13,360 nt of DNA, taken from CAYMEK01 sp964389305. Lineage in GTDB: Bacteria; Spirochaetota; Spirochaetia; SZUA-6; DRHE01. A model generated the notes under the pieces. The model saw nothing but the letters and a program-made list of their open reading frames with translations. It did not search any database and had not been told where the DNA came from. The DNA is taken from the NCBI GenBank assembly GCA_964389305.1, contig CAYMEK010000087.1, positions 1 through 13,360 on the forward strand, read 5' to 3'. Within the stretch, counting starts at the first letter, position 1. The number at the start of each line of letters is the position of its first letter. A program made the position numbers and the translations under genes. Below, piece by piece: positions 5,820 through 13,007 of the stretch.

Positions 5820-6860
5820 CTACCGCCTGCTCATAAATCGCTGCCGGGCGCCCTGTGCCAGCAGGACGAACAGCACCAACGTTCCCTGGATCACCCCCGT
5901 CAGGGAGGAGTCCAGTTTGAGCACGATGGGAAGCTGGATGCTGCCCACGTTCAGCGCCGCGAAGAAGAGGGCCACCGGAGCGGCCAGGGCGGCCCTGAAG
6001 TTGATCAACAAGGCCACCATCAGTCCGAGGTAGCCATAGCCGCTGGATATGGAGGGGATCAGCCGGTGGTAGACCGAGGTCACCTGCACCGCCCCCGCCA
6101 GCCCGGCAAGGACGCCGCACAGGGCAAAGGAAAGCATCGTGTACTGCCAGGTGGGGACTCCGAGCAGATAGGCGGCCTTCGCGTTTCGGCCCACCGCTTT
6201 CAGCCGCAGGCCGAAGTAGGTGCCCTGGATCAGGACGTAGACCACGACGATGGCGCCGACGGCCATCGCCAGGGCGGCGGGGCTCAGCCGCGACTGCGGC
6301 GTCAGCGTGGGCAGCCACAGCGAGGGCGGAAAGGGCACGGTCCCCGACATGGAGGCCACGCCCGGACGCTTCCAGGGTCCGAAGATCAGCCACAGGTTGA
6401 GGGCGGCCGCCACGAAGTTGAGGCCCAGCCCGCCAAAGATCTCGTTCACGCCGCCGAAGGTCTTCAGGGCGCCGGCCAGCATGGCCCACAGAGCCCCCCC
6501 CGCCATTCCAGCAAGGATGCTCGCCGTGATGACCAGGCTCGGGCTCATGCCGCCTTCCTGCAGGGCTCGCAGCACCCAGGTCGTAAAGATGGCCCCAAGA
6601 GTAATCTGGCCTTCGATGCCGATGTTCCACAACCCGGCAGTGAAGGTAATCAGCAGCCCGGAGGCCGCCAGCAGCAGAGGCACCCAGGAGACGAGCACGT
6701 TGGCGACCACATCCCAGGAGCCCAGAGCGCCGAGGATGATGTTCGCGTAGGCGGCCAGCGGCGGCGCCTTGGAAGCAAGCAGGACCAGGGTCGTCAGCAG
6801 CAGCGCCAGCACGATCGCCCCGATCTGGAAGAGGGCCCTCCCGGCGCGGCTGTCACGCAC
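5820..6860 (-). CDS. BMP/nucleoside-type ABC transporter permease (first permease)
   Basis: This hydrophobic protein of about 346 residues is the partner membrane subunit. It has the family motif GLWNIGIEGQITLGA (about residues 76-90), the conserved GRNAKAAYLLGVP cytoplasmic segment and a series of about ten hydrophobic spans. The frame stays open to a GTG at 6875, but I prefer the GTG at 6860: GAGGAGG sits 6 nt before it, and the longer start would put that ribosome binding site inside the coding region. With this start the gene overlaps the ATPase gene by 8 bp, GTG before TGA, a usual arrangement for coupled subunits. It forms the channel with the permease encoded at 4814-5812. Confidence 0.88.
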   Translation of the reverse strand: MRDSRAGRALFQIGAIVLALLLTTLVLLASKAPPLAAYANIILGALGSWDVVANVLVSWVPLLLAASGLLITFTAGLWNIGIEGQITLGAIFTTWVLRALQEGGMSPSLVITASILAGMAGGALWAMLAGALKTFGGVNEIFGGLGLNFVAAALNLWLIFGPWKRPGVASMSGTVPFPPSLWLPTLTPQSRLSPAALAMAVGAIVVVYVLIQGTYFGLRLKAVGRNAKAAYLLGVPTWQYTMLSFALCGVLAGLAGAVQVTSVYHRLIPSISSGYGYLGLMVALLINFRAALAAPVALFFAALNVGSIQLPIVLKLDSSLTGVIQGTLVLFVLLAQGARQRFMSRR

Positions 6861-8346
6861 CGATGGCCTCCTCACCGAATCGCTCCCATCCCTTGCCGCC
6901 GATGAGCTCCCCGAGCTGCTCCACCGTCAGCCCTTCGGCGGGCAACGGCGGAGACACCCGTCCGGCAAAGAAGACCAGCAACCGGTCGCTGTACTGCAGC
7001 ACCTCGTCCAGATCCGCGGAAATGAACACGATGGCCGCGCCCTGGGCGCAGCGCTCCCTGAGCCTGCCCCAGATATACAGCGTCGACTCGATGTCCAGCC
7101 CGCGGGTCGGGTGCTCCAGCAGGATGAGAGACAGGGAGCTGCGGAGGAGGGCCAGCAACATGCGCTGCTGGTTGCCGCCGGACAGTGACTCCACCGTGCT
7201 CCCCGGGCTGCCCTTGATGTTGTATGCGCGGATGCGCTCCCTGGCAATACCGGCCGCCTTCCGCCTGTCGATGAACAGGCCTCTCAGACCCTCGGAGAGC
7301 ACGAAATGCTCGCCTACGGTCAGGCCGGACACCAGCCCCTGCTCCAGCCGTGCTGCCGGCAGGTAGGCCACTCCCCGTTTCCTGAACTGATGGTACGAGT
7401 GGCCGCTGAGGTCGCGCCCCGAAACAGCAATACGGCCGGCCACGGGCCGCGTGAGACCTGCACAGGCGGACAGCAGGAGCGACTGACCGGAACCTTCCAT
7501 GCCGGTCAGGCCGATGATCTGCCCGGCCCGGGCCTCGAAGCCGACGTTCTGGATACGCAGCCGCACCGCTTCCAGGCAGACGCCGCTCAGGGAGAGCACG
7601 GCCGGGCCCGGGCTGGCCGCCGGGCGGCCGCAGGAGGAGACCTCCCTCCCGAACATCATCTTCACCAACTCCCTTGTCCGGTAGGGAGGTGCCGCGCTGC
7701 CGGCCAGACGCCCCTGCCGGAGGACGCTCACCCCCGTGCACAGCGACTCCACCTCCTCGAGCTTGTGCGAGACGAAGATGATGGTCATTCCCTGCGAGGC
7801 CAGTTTCCTGAGCGTGGCGAAAAGTTTCTCCTTCTGCGGCTGGCTGATGCCGGTGGTGGGCTCGTCCAGGATCAGCACGCTGGCCCCGAGCCACAGCAGA
7901 CGTAGGATCTCGAGCTGCTGCCGCTCGCCCACCGTCAGCGTGTCCACATATCCCTCCGGGTCCAGTGCGAAGCCGAACTGGCCGGCGAGCTTGCGGAACT
8001 CTCTCGCCGCTGCGCGCCGATCGGGAAACAACCCTCTTTCCCGCCCGAGGATGAAGTTATCGAGCAGCTTCATAGGGGGAAAATCCTGGGGGTCCTGGTG
8101 CAGCATCCCTATGCCCTGCCTGATGGCGTCCGCCGGAGAGTGGATCACCACCGTTCTGCCGTCCAGCACGATCTCGCCGCTGTCCGGCAGAATGAAGCCG
8201 GAGAGGACCTTCATCAGGGTGCTCTTGCCGGCGCCGTTTTCCCCCAGTATGCCCTGGATGCTGGCTGGCGGAATGGACATGGATATCCCGGCGTTCGCGT
8301 GTACCGCGCCGAACGTTTTGTGGATGTTGTGTAGCTCAACCAGCAT
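6853..8346 (-). CDS. Nucleoside-type ABC importer ATPase with two nucleotide-binding domains
   Basis: The 497-residue protein has two ABC domains in tandem, like sugar and nucleoside importers of the RbsA/NupO type. Domain 1 is complete: Walker A GENGAGKST (35-43), signature LTVGERQQ (137-144), Walker B VLILDEP (157-163) and H-loop FVSHK (H194). Domain 2 is degenerate: the Walker A position reads GMEGSGQS (282-289) with Q in place of lysine, the signature LSGGNQQ (388-394) is intact, Walker B is LILLEHP (407-413), and the switch histidine is alanine (FISAD, 441-445). Degeneracy in the second site is usual for this family. I chose the ATG at 8346; the frame continues upstream to 8712 over the binding-protein gene, but without family similarity. 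The ribosome binding site at 8346 is not obvious, which may mean translation depends on the upstream hairpin region. Confidence 0.9.
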   Translation of the reverse strand: MLVELHNIHKTFGAVHANAGISMSIPPASIQGILGENGAGKSTLMKVLSGFILPDSGEIVLDGRTVVIHSPADAIRQGIGMLHQDPQDFPPMKLLDNFILGRERGLFPDRRAAAREFRKLAGQFGFALDPEGYVDTLTVGERQQLEILRLLWLGASVLILDEPTTGISQPQKEKLFATLRKLASQGMTIIFVSHKLEEVESLCTGVSVLRQGRLAGSAAPPYRTRELVKMMFGREVSSCGRPAASPGPAVLSLSGVCLEAVRLRIQNVGFEARAGQIIGLTGMEGSGQSLLLSACAGLTRPVAGRIAVSGRDLSGHSYHQFRKRGVAYLPAARLEQGLVSGLTVGEHFVLSEGLRGLFIDRRKAAGIARERIRAYNIKGSPGSTVESLSGGNQQRMLLALLRSSLSLILLEHPTRGLDIESTLYIWGRLRERCAQGAAIVFISADLDEVLQYSDRLLVFFAGRVSPPLPAEGLTVEQLGELIGGKGWERFGEEAIGA

Positions 8347-8373
8347 GAGGCGTCGAGGCGACCGAGAAGAGAA

Positions 8374-8405
8374 CGAGGGACGGGACCGGACAGTCTCGTC
8401 CCTCG
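8374..8405 (-). repeat. Intercistronic hairpin between binding-protein and ATPase genes
   Basis: CGAGGGACG (8374-8382) and CGTCCCTCG (8397-8405) form a perfect 9-bp GC-rich stem. On the minus-strand transcript it can extend by three more pairs (GAC/GTC) after one mismatch, leaving a 6-nt loop. It lies in the 80-bp gap after the binding-protein stop. Such hairpins often protect the upstream mRNA or cause partial termination, so that the binding protein is made in excess over the membrane parts. Confidence 0.6.
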
Positions 8406-8426
8406 GGTCTTGGCGGTGAAGTCTCC

Positions 8427-9629
8427 CTACTTCGAAACACTCTGCCCGGTCATGCCCGAAAGCAGTTGGGGCAGGTACCAGATCTGCTGATCCGTGGCAA
8501 CCTCCCCGCGCTTCAGGTAGGCGGCCCCATCCTGCAGGGCGAGCGGGCCCTTCCACAGGTTCAGGCCGCCCGCGAGCTCGGCGATGAACCTGTCCACGGC
8601 CGCCGACGCCGTCCCCGACAGCGCTGGACCCTTGTTGAATCCGACAGCCGAGGTGTCCGGGTTGTTGATGTTGGACCAGTCGGGGCCGTTCCACTCGAAG
8701 TGGGACCTCCACGTGCCGGCCATGGCGTCCCTGGCCGCCTGCGCGTAGGCGGGACCCCAGTTGAAATAGGGCACGCCGAGGGCCACCGAAGGCCCCTCGT
8801 CGTTCGCCTTCGCATAGTCATAGGGGATGGCCCACACCTTCTTGCCGCGCCCGGCGAACTTCACCGCTTCCGTCACCGCCTCGGTGGTGTCGATGCCGGA
8901 GATAACCACATCGTAACCGGTGTTGTAGAAATCGTCCGCTACCTGGGAGGGGTCAGAGGTGACCCCCGGGATGTTGAACCAGAAACCGATCCAGGTCACC
9001 TTGAACTTCAGCGCCGAGGGATCCTTCTTGAGGTAGTTAACCCAGGCGTAGCGAGCGCCCAGGTACGCGGAGGCCGCCAGGCGCCGAGTCTCGTCGTTGA
9101 TCAGCGGGCCCAGGTAGCCGATCTGGCCGGTCTGCGTCGTCATGGCGGCCGCCACCCCCGCGATCATCTTGCCGTACTCCATGCGGCCCATGATGTTGAT
9201 CATGTTGGGCAGGTTCTGGTAGTTTCTGCCCTCCCTCCAGACCTGGCTGCCGGAGGTCATGACAACGAAGATGTCTCGGTGTGCCTGGGCGAACTTCACC
9301 GCCTCATCGCTCATGTCATCGGAGCTGAAGATGATGAGCTTCGCGCCTCTGGCGGCCAAGCTCTCGGCAAGCTGCGAAGCCGTGGTGCCCGGCCTGTCCG
9401 CCGGATTGACCTTATCCAGGTACAGCATCTGGACACCGGGGACCTTGTTCACCACGTACTGCACGCCGTCGTAGTTCGCCTGGCTCCAGCCGCGGTCATT
9501 ATAGGGTCCCACGAGCAGCAGGCCGATGGTCAGGTTTTTGCCTGCGGCCGGCATGGTGCTCTGTCCGTACGCGGTGGAAGCAATCGCCACCACCGCCACC
9601 AGCAGGATGAGCTTCGAGAGATTGCGCAT
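8427..9629 (-). CDS. BMP-family (basic membrane protein-like) substrate-binding protein of the ABC importer
   Basis: The 400-residue protein begins with a Sec signal peptide (about 1-22: basic MRNLSK, hydrophobic core, AYG before Q23). No lipobox cysteine is present, so it should be a soluble periplasmic protein; many BMP proteins of monoderm and spirochaetal bacteria are lipoproteins instead. The mature part starts with NLTIGLLLVGPYNDRGW (32-48), the usual first strand and ligand loop of the BMP/PBP1 fold, and contains IIFSSDDM and the segment MGRMEYGKMIAGVAAA that mirrors the family's conserved A-Y-AG-VA region. At 400 residues it is somewhat longer than typical. The ATG at 9629 has GAGGAGTAGGA just upstream; the reading frame extends to 9725 but without a signal sequence. 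By family it binds nucleosides or similar ligands; the exact ligand is unknown. Confidence 0.9.
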   Translation of the reverse strand: MRNLSKLILLVAVVAIASTAYGQSTMPAAGKNLTIGLLLVGPYNDRGWSQANYDGVQYVVNKVPGVQMLYLDKVNPADRPGTTASQLAESLAARGAKLIIFSSDDMSDEAVKFAQAHRDIFVVMTSGSQVWREGRNYQNLPNMINIMGRMEYGKMIAGVAAAMTTQTGQIGYLGPLINDETRRLAASAYLGARYAWVNYLKKDPSALKFKVTWIGFWFNIPGVTSDPSQVADDFYNTGYDVVISGIDTTEAVTEAVKFAGRGKKVWAIPYDYAKANDEGPSVALGVPYFNWGPAYAQAARDAMAGTWRSHFEWNGPDWSNINNPDTSAVGFNKGPALSGTASAAVDRFIAELAGGLNLWKGPLALQDGAAYLKRGEVATDQQIWYLPQLLSGMTGQSVSK

Positions 9630-9723
9630 ATTCCTACTCCTCTGTCGTGCGCTACTGCCCTCCCCCGTGTCTCGTAGCGATCCAAACCATGGGAGGGTAC
9701 GGCACATGTATTGAATGACAGCC

Positions 9724-9753
9724 ACTATACAACAACCACAAGGGGTGGCGCAA
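9724..9753 (-). promoter_or_regulatory. Candidate promoter of the ABC transporter operon
   Basis: On the minus strand TTGCGC (9753-9748), an 18-bp spacer and TATAGT (9729-9724) precede the binding-protein ATG by about 95 bp. The plus-strand string TATACAACA (9726-9734) repeats the left half of the palindrome at 1535-1549, but the right half is missing, so regulation by the GntR protein is not supported by this alone. Confidence 0.5.
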
Positions 9754-9800
9754 GCTCACAGGAGCCAGGCGTACCACATGAGGTTTGTCCGGCCGCCCCG

Positions 9801-11603
9801 TCAGCGGGTCGCATCGTTTGGCACCGGCGCGGGAATAACCGGCAGCACGAGGTGGGACGGATACTCTGTGTCGTGGTACACGGTCTGGTGCGCCGGCTGT
9901 GTTCGCCAACCGAAACCGATTGGCTCCTTCGTATTCAGGTTCCTGTCGTGGCGCGGGAAATCCGAGCTGCTCACGTACAGCCTGATCCTGTGCCCGCGCC
10001 CGAAAACGAAGCTTGTAGCCCCGAGATTGATCTCGAAGCGATATGTTTCCTCCGGCAGCATAAAGGCCGGTTCCTGCAGGGACTTCCGGTAACGCGCTCG
10101 CACAATCCCCGAGCAGAGATCCACCGGCGTACCGTCCGGCCTGAGGTCAATAAGAACGGCTGTGAAATCGGTGTCCGGTGCGCTGGAGCTTGCGTACAAC
10201 ACTAGGCGAATCGGGCCGGTGACCTCGATTTCTTCAGCCAGTTCGGCGCTCGTGTACACCAGGACATCCTTTCGGCGCTCGACCTTGTACTGCTCCTGCG
10301 GTCCTGGCGAGATGAGGTGGTAGCGGTCGAGACCTATCGTCGGCACGGGTCTGTCCGGCTCATAGAGGAACGTGTCCGGTGGCTCGCTGTCCGGTCTTGA
10401 CAGGTCCAGCAAACCGTTTCCGGCGGAGCTGTTAGCCGCTCCAGCGCTGTGGAGGTAGTAGTCCGTGTAAACCGTTCGCGCCAGCGGCCATTCCTGCTCG
10501 GTGCGCCAAACATCTTTCTCCATGATGAAAATCCGTATCGGTCCCTCATCGGCCACGCCGTTGTCTTTGTCCTTCAGCCAATAGTCGTACCAGCGCAGGA
10601 CGGTGGCAATCTGGCGAAGAAAACGTGCTTCCGGGCCCGTCTTGAGATCGTGGAATTGCGACTCGACGGTGTGCGTCCACGGTCCGATAACGAGTCTGCT
10701 CTCGCGAGCCGCCTCGCTGCCGCCTGATTCGCGCATTCTCTTGAAGTCCTCGAGCATATGAGGGAGAAAGGGATCGTACCAGCCGGCAATGAACAACGCC
10801 GGCTGGGTGATCTGCGATATCTTATCATCCACGCGCATCGGCTCCCAGAAGGGTCCCGGCACGGAGTGGGACAGCCAGTCCTTGTAAATCGAATTGGGCG
10901 GCCCCATGGCCTCGTCCGCCTCGATAAGCGGTAGCGCCTGTATGCCCCTGCGCCACCTGGCGGCACTCATCGGCCGTCGCTTCCTCGTGTCGTTCTCATA
11001 GTGCCAGGAGACGGTCAGGCTCAAGTTCAGCACCCCCCGATCGAACCACGGGTCGTAGCCGTTCTGCGAGGTAAACACGGGAACGATCGTCCGCAAGGCG
11101 GGTCCTGCATAGGCGGCGGCCAGCCACTCGGTGCTGGCGAAATAGGAGACGCCGAACATGGCCACCCGACCGCTGCACCAGGGCTGCCGGGCTATCCATT
11201 CGATGGTATCTGCGCCGTCCGGGCCCTCGTTGACAAGAGGGTAGAACTCACCTTGAGAGCGGAACTTGCCCCGAACGTCCTGTATCACGACCACGTAGCC
11301 CTGCGAGGCGAACACGCCGCCAATAACGGGATAGCCGTAGATCGGATTCAACTTGTCGTAGGGAGTTCTAATGAGGATAGCCGGATACGAGCCTGCAGGT
11401 TCGGGTCTGTAGAGATCGGAGGCCAGCAGGATCCCGTCTCTCATAGGAATCATGATGTTCCCTACTGTCACCACCGGGAACTGCGGTTCGGGCAGGCCGA
11501 GATCCTTGTCCGCGATGTCCCAGGGCAGGCTCTTGCATGCACCGAGCGCGGTCAGATAAAGGGAAATCGAGAGCAACATGCCCATTCTGTTCGATGTCTT
11601 CAT
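9801..11603 (-). CDS. CocE/NonD (X-Pro dipeptidyl-peptidase S15) family hydrolase, lipoprotein
   Basis: The 600-residue product is an alpha/beta hydrolase with a C-terminal PepX-type beta-sandwich, a family acting on esters, amides or acyl-peptides. The start at 11603 (ATG, with AGGGGAAG upstream) gives a signal peptide ending in a lipobox, LGAC (20-23), so the protein should be lipid-anchored outside the inner membrane. The frame extends 20 codons upstream, but that would bury the signal. The expected catalytic triad is present: S153 in GVSYFAS (GxSYx nucleophile elbow), D277 in GWYDPF and H311 in GPWTHT. VRGKFRSQGEF (110-120) is also characteristic. Residues from about 350 form the C-terminal domain. 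It lies 171 bp upstream of the transporter operon on the same strand, so it may release a ligand outside the cell that the importer takes up. Substrate unknown. Confidence 0.9.
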   Translation of the reverse strand: MKTSNRMGMLLSISLYLTALGACKSLPWDIADKDLGLPEPQFPVVTVGNIMIPMRDGILLASDLYRPEPAGSYPAILIRTPYDKLNPIYGYPVIGGVFASQGYVVVIQDVRGKFRSQGEFYPLVNEGPDGADTIEWIARQPWCSGRVAMFGVSYFASTEWLAAAYAGPALRTIVPVFTSQNGYDPWFDRGVLNLSLTVSWHYENDTRKRRPMSAARWRRGIQALPLIEADEAMGPPNSIYKDWLSHSVPGPFWEPMRVDDKISQITQPALFIAGWYDPFLPHMLEDFKRMRESGGSEAARESRLVIGPWTHTVESQFHDLKTGPEARFLRQIATVLRWYDYWLKDKDNGVADEGPIRIFIMEKDVWRTEQEWPLARTVYTDYYLHSAGAANSSAGNGLLDLSRPDSEPPDTFLYEPDRPVPTIGLDRYHLISPGPQEQYKVERRKDVLVYTSAELAEEIEVTGPIRLVLYASSSAPDTDFTAVLIDLRPDGTPVDLCSGIVRARYRKSLQEPAFMLPEETYRFEINLGATSFVFGRGHRIRLYVSSSDFPRHDRNLNTKEPIGFGWRTQPAHQTVYHDTEYPSHLVLPVIPAPVPNDATR

Positions 11604-11633
11604 CGTACTTCCCCTGTTTCGGAAATCACCGCT

Positions 11634-11663
11634 ATTATGCAGTCTACGCGGCAAGCGGCTCAA
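11634..11663 (-). promoter_or_regulatory. Candidate promoter of the CocE-type hydrolase gene
   Basis: On the minus strand TTGAGC (11663-11658), an 18-bp spacer and CATAAT (11639-11634, 5 of 6 to consensus) would start a transcript about 25 nt before the ATG at 11603. The remaining stretch to 11832 has no gene that I can support. Confidence 0.45.
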
Positions 11664-11832
11664 GACGGAGTCTTCCAGGAGGAGAACCGTAGATGGCTGT
11701 AATTGCAGGAACGGCTATCTCGGCATAGATCTCAAGCGCCAGGGCCCCGAAGAAAAGAGTCTCTCAAGTAAACACCAGAGGCAAGAGGCACAAGGGGTAT
11801 ACTTTGCGAACAACAATAGAAAACCAAACCTG

Positions 11833-11868
11833 TTGACAGGATACAATTGATACTATAAATTAGTATCA
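11833..11868 (+). promoter_or_regulatory. hicAB promoter and operator
   Basis: TTGACA (11833-11838) is followed after 15 bp by TATAAA (11854-11859), or after 17 bp by the weaker TAAATT. Over the -10 region lies a perfect inverted repeat, TGATACTA (11848-11855), TAAAT, TAGTATCA (11861-11868). This is the expected place for autorepression by the ribbon-helix-helix part of HicB. Transcription would start within about 12 nt of the hicA GTG, so the mRNA is almost leaderless. Confidence 0.65.
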
Positions 11869-11877
11869 TAGTATGTC

Positions 11878-12141
11878 GTGAATAAAAAAAACAAAAGCAC
11901 ATTAGCGGCGATATTTGAAGAACCGGTTCGGTCAGATATCTCATGGACCGATATCGAAAGCCTTCTCTATGCTTTGGGTGCCGAGGTCACTGAAGGTAGA
12001 GGATCTCGTATCCGTGTCGCACTAAAGGATGTGCGTGCTGTATTTCACAGACCACATCCGCGAAAAGTGACAGATAAAGGATCGGTGAAATCAATGCGAA
12101 GATTCCTAATCGCCGCGGGAGTAAGAGATGCTGAAGTATAA
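11878..12141 (+). CDS. hicA: HicA-family toxin of a type II toxin-antitoxin system
   Basis: The 87-residue product matches a HicA subfamily with the pattern STLAAIF..PV..DI.W.DIE.LL.ALGAEV..G.GSR, followed by FHRPHP (56-61) and SVKSMRRFLIAAGV (69-82). HicA proteins are small dsRBD-like mRNA interferases that cut mRNA at the ribosome or free. Classical HicA has GSHH with a catalytic histidine; here the position reads GSRI (R44), while histidines occur at H57 and H60, so the active site may be rearranged in this subgroup. GTG at 11878 is the only start that keeps the conserved N-terminus, since an in-frame TAG lies at 11869-11871. No ribosome binding site is visible. A two-codon ATG-TCG-TGA (11873-11881) overlaps the start. 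The gene overlaps hicB by 14 bp. Confidence 0.85.
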   Translation: MNKKNKSTLAAIFEEPVRSDISWTDIESLLYALGAEVTEGRGSRIRVALKDVRAVFHRPHPRKVTDKGSVKSMRRFLIAAGVRDAEV

Positions 12142-12448
12142 AGGATACACGGGTTACGTCGAGTTCGACGATGAGGCTGAATTGCTCCATGGTGAGGTCT
12201 TGGATACCAGGGCTGTAATCACTTTCCAGGGAAAGACCGTTGAGGAGGTGAGAAAGGCATTTCGGGATTCGATCGATGATTACCTGGATTTCTGCGCCGA
12301 GAGGAACGAGAAGCCTGAGAAGCCCTTCTCAGGCAAGTTTGTAGTCAGGCTTCCCTCAGAGCTCCATCACCGTGCCTATATCAAGGCTATGGAGAAGGGC
12401 CAAAGCCTTAACCAGTTTGTGATAGAATCACTGGAAAAAATTATTTGA
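12128..12448 (+). CDS. hicB: HicB-family antitoxin
   Basis: The 106-residue product has the two-part HicB layout. The N-terminal partial RNase H-like domain (about 1-65) contains YTGYVEFDDEAELLHGEV and the TFQGKTVEEVRKAFRDSIDDY segment. The C-terminal ribbon-helix-helix (about 68-106) reads GKFVVRLPSELH...SLNQFVIESLEK. The first part neutralises HicA; the second should bind the inverted repeat at 11848-11868 as a repressor. The ATG at 12128 has GGGAG upstream, inside hicA, and the 14-bp overlap implies coupled translation. Both genes appear intact. Confidence 0.92.
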   Translation: MLKYKGYTGYVEFDDEAELLHGEVLDTRAVITFQGKTVEEVRKAFRDSIDDYLDFCAERNEKPEKPFSGKFVVRLPSELHHRAYIKAMEKGQSLNQFVIESLEKII

Positions 12449-12887
12449 CGTTCTTTGCGTACTTCCTCTGGGATTCGGAAATTTTCCACATGCGCGGCCT
12501 CAATGTTGTGTAAGGCCGGGGTTATGCGATATGCGATTTCGCCGAAGGGCGAATTTTACACCCGGAAAAATAGCTCATAGTGCGGTTTCAGCAGTTACGG
12601 AAATCGCTCGCTGCGCGCCCCCCCGAAAGTGTGCGGTGGAATTCTTCATTGGTCCTAACACCGTGGAACACACAGGGCCGTAGGTTTACACCAAACCCCG
12701 TTATTAGTGATCAGTGGGGTTGAATCCGAAGAAATCTTGACCCATACCCGCAGTTGGGAGTCTCTCTGTTCATGAAGGACTTTCACCCCCTCGCGCAGTC
12801 GATCCGGAATGATGATCTCCTGGTCGACAGACTCTTGTGTGCGTCCCAACCCGGTAAAAAGATCCCTCTACCTCGAGCCTTTCGATA
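12449..12887. other. Gene-poor stretch after hicAB
   Basis: I see no convincing gene. The minus-strand frame 12655-12849 (TTG start, 64 codons, containing QESVDQEIIIPDRLREGVKV) has a protein-like composition and may be a decayed fragment, but I cannot assign it. The stretch also holds the hairpins described at 12495-12557 and a C-run at about 12620-12626. Confidence 0.4.
12495..12557 (+). terminator. Hairpin pair after hicB, probable terminator
   Basis: CGGCCT (12495-12500) and AGGCCG (12513-12518) form one stem. TTCGCC (12538-12543), loop GAAG and GGCGAA (12548-12553) form a tight second stem, followed by TTTT (12554-12557). The second hairpin has the form of a short rho-independent terminator for hicAB. 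Between them lies a tandem ATGCGATATGCGAT (12524-12537). Confidence 0.5.
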
Positions 12888-13007
12888 CTACTTATTCTTT
12901 TTCTTGTAGACTGAAACGGCCCAAAGCATGCCAACGCCTAGGAAGAATAATCCTAAACCACCCAGGATTTGACCCAGGATTTGAGCTGCCACTAGCGCCT
13001 TTTCCAT
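12888..13007 (-). CDS. Small single-span membrane protein, 39 residues, unknown function
   Basis: From an ATG at 13007 to a TAG at 12888-12890 the minus strand encodes a 39-residue protein. It starts MEKALVAAQ, continues with an uninterrupted hydrophobic, glycine-rich segment (about residues 6-34, ILGQILGGLGLFFLGVGMLW at 10-29), and ends in a strongly basic tail, YKKKNK. The ribosome binding site AAAGGGAG is about 7 nt upstream. The layout, one helix plus a positive C-terminal tail, predicts a membrane peptide with the tail inside. The codons for residues 9-16 are a perfect 12-bp tandem repeat (12960-12983), giving QILGQILG. I do not recognise the family. It could be an orphan small protein or a type I toxin-like peptide. 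Confidence 0.6.
   Translation of the reverse strand: MEKALVAAQILGQILGGLGLFFLGVGMLWAVSVYKKKNK
12960..12983. repeat. Perfect 12-bp tandem repeat
   Basis: ACCCAGGATTTG occurs twice head-to-tail, inside the small membrane-protein frame. It doubles the four-residue unit QILG in phase, so the reading frame is kept. Confidence 0.85.

Noticed and set aside
5390..6905. Long open frames on the plus strand across the permease genes, up to 447 codons
   Set aside because: They are opposite-strand shadows of GC-rich permease genes; their products are low-complexity, rich in Q, R, G and H, with no domain.
8347..8712. N-terminal extension of the ATPase frame
   Set aside because: It runs through the binding-protein gene in another frame and has no ABC similarity.
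8466..9677. 403-codon plus-strand frame opposite the binding-protein gene
   Set aside because: Shadow frame; V, G, R and H-rich with no recognisable motif, while the minus strand encodes a clear BMP protein.
9726..9734. TATACAACA at the transporter promoter as a third GntR operator
   Set aside because: Only the left half of the palindrome is present; nine matching bases overlapping a -10 box are not sufficient.
12449..12600. Integron attC site after hicB
   Set aside because: A GTTATGC string and hairpins are present, but the paired core sites and spacing of an attC were not found.
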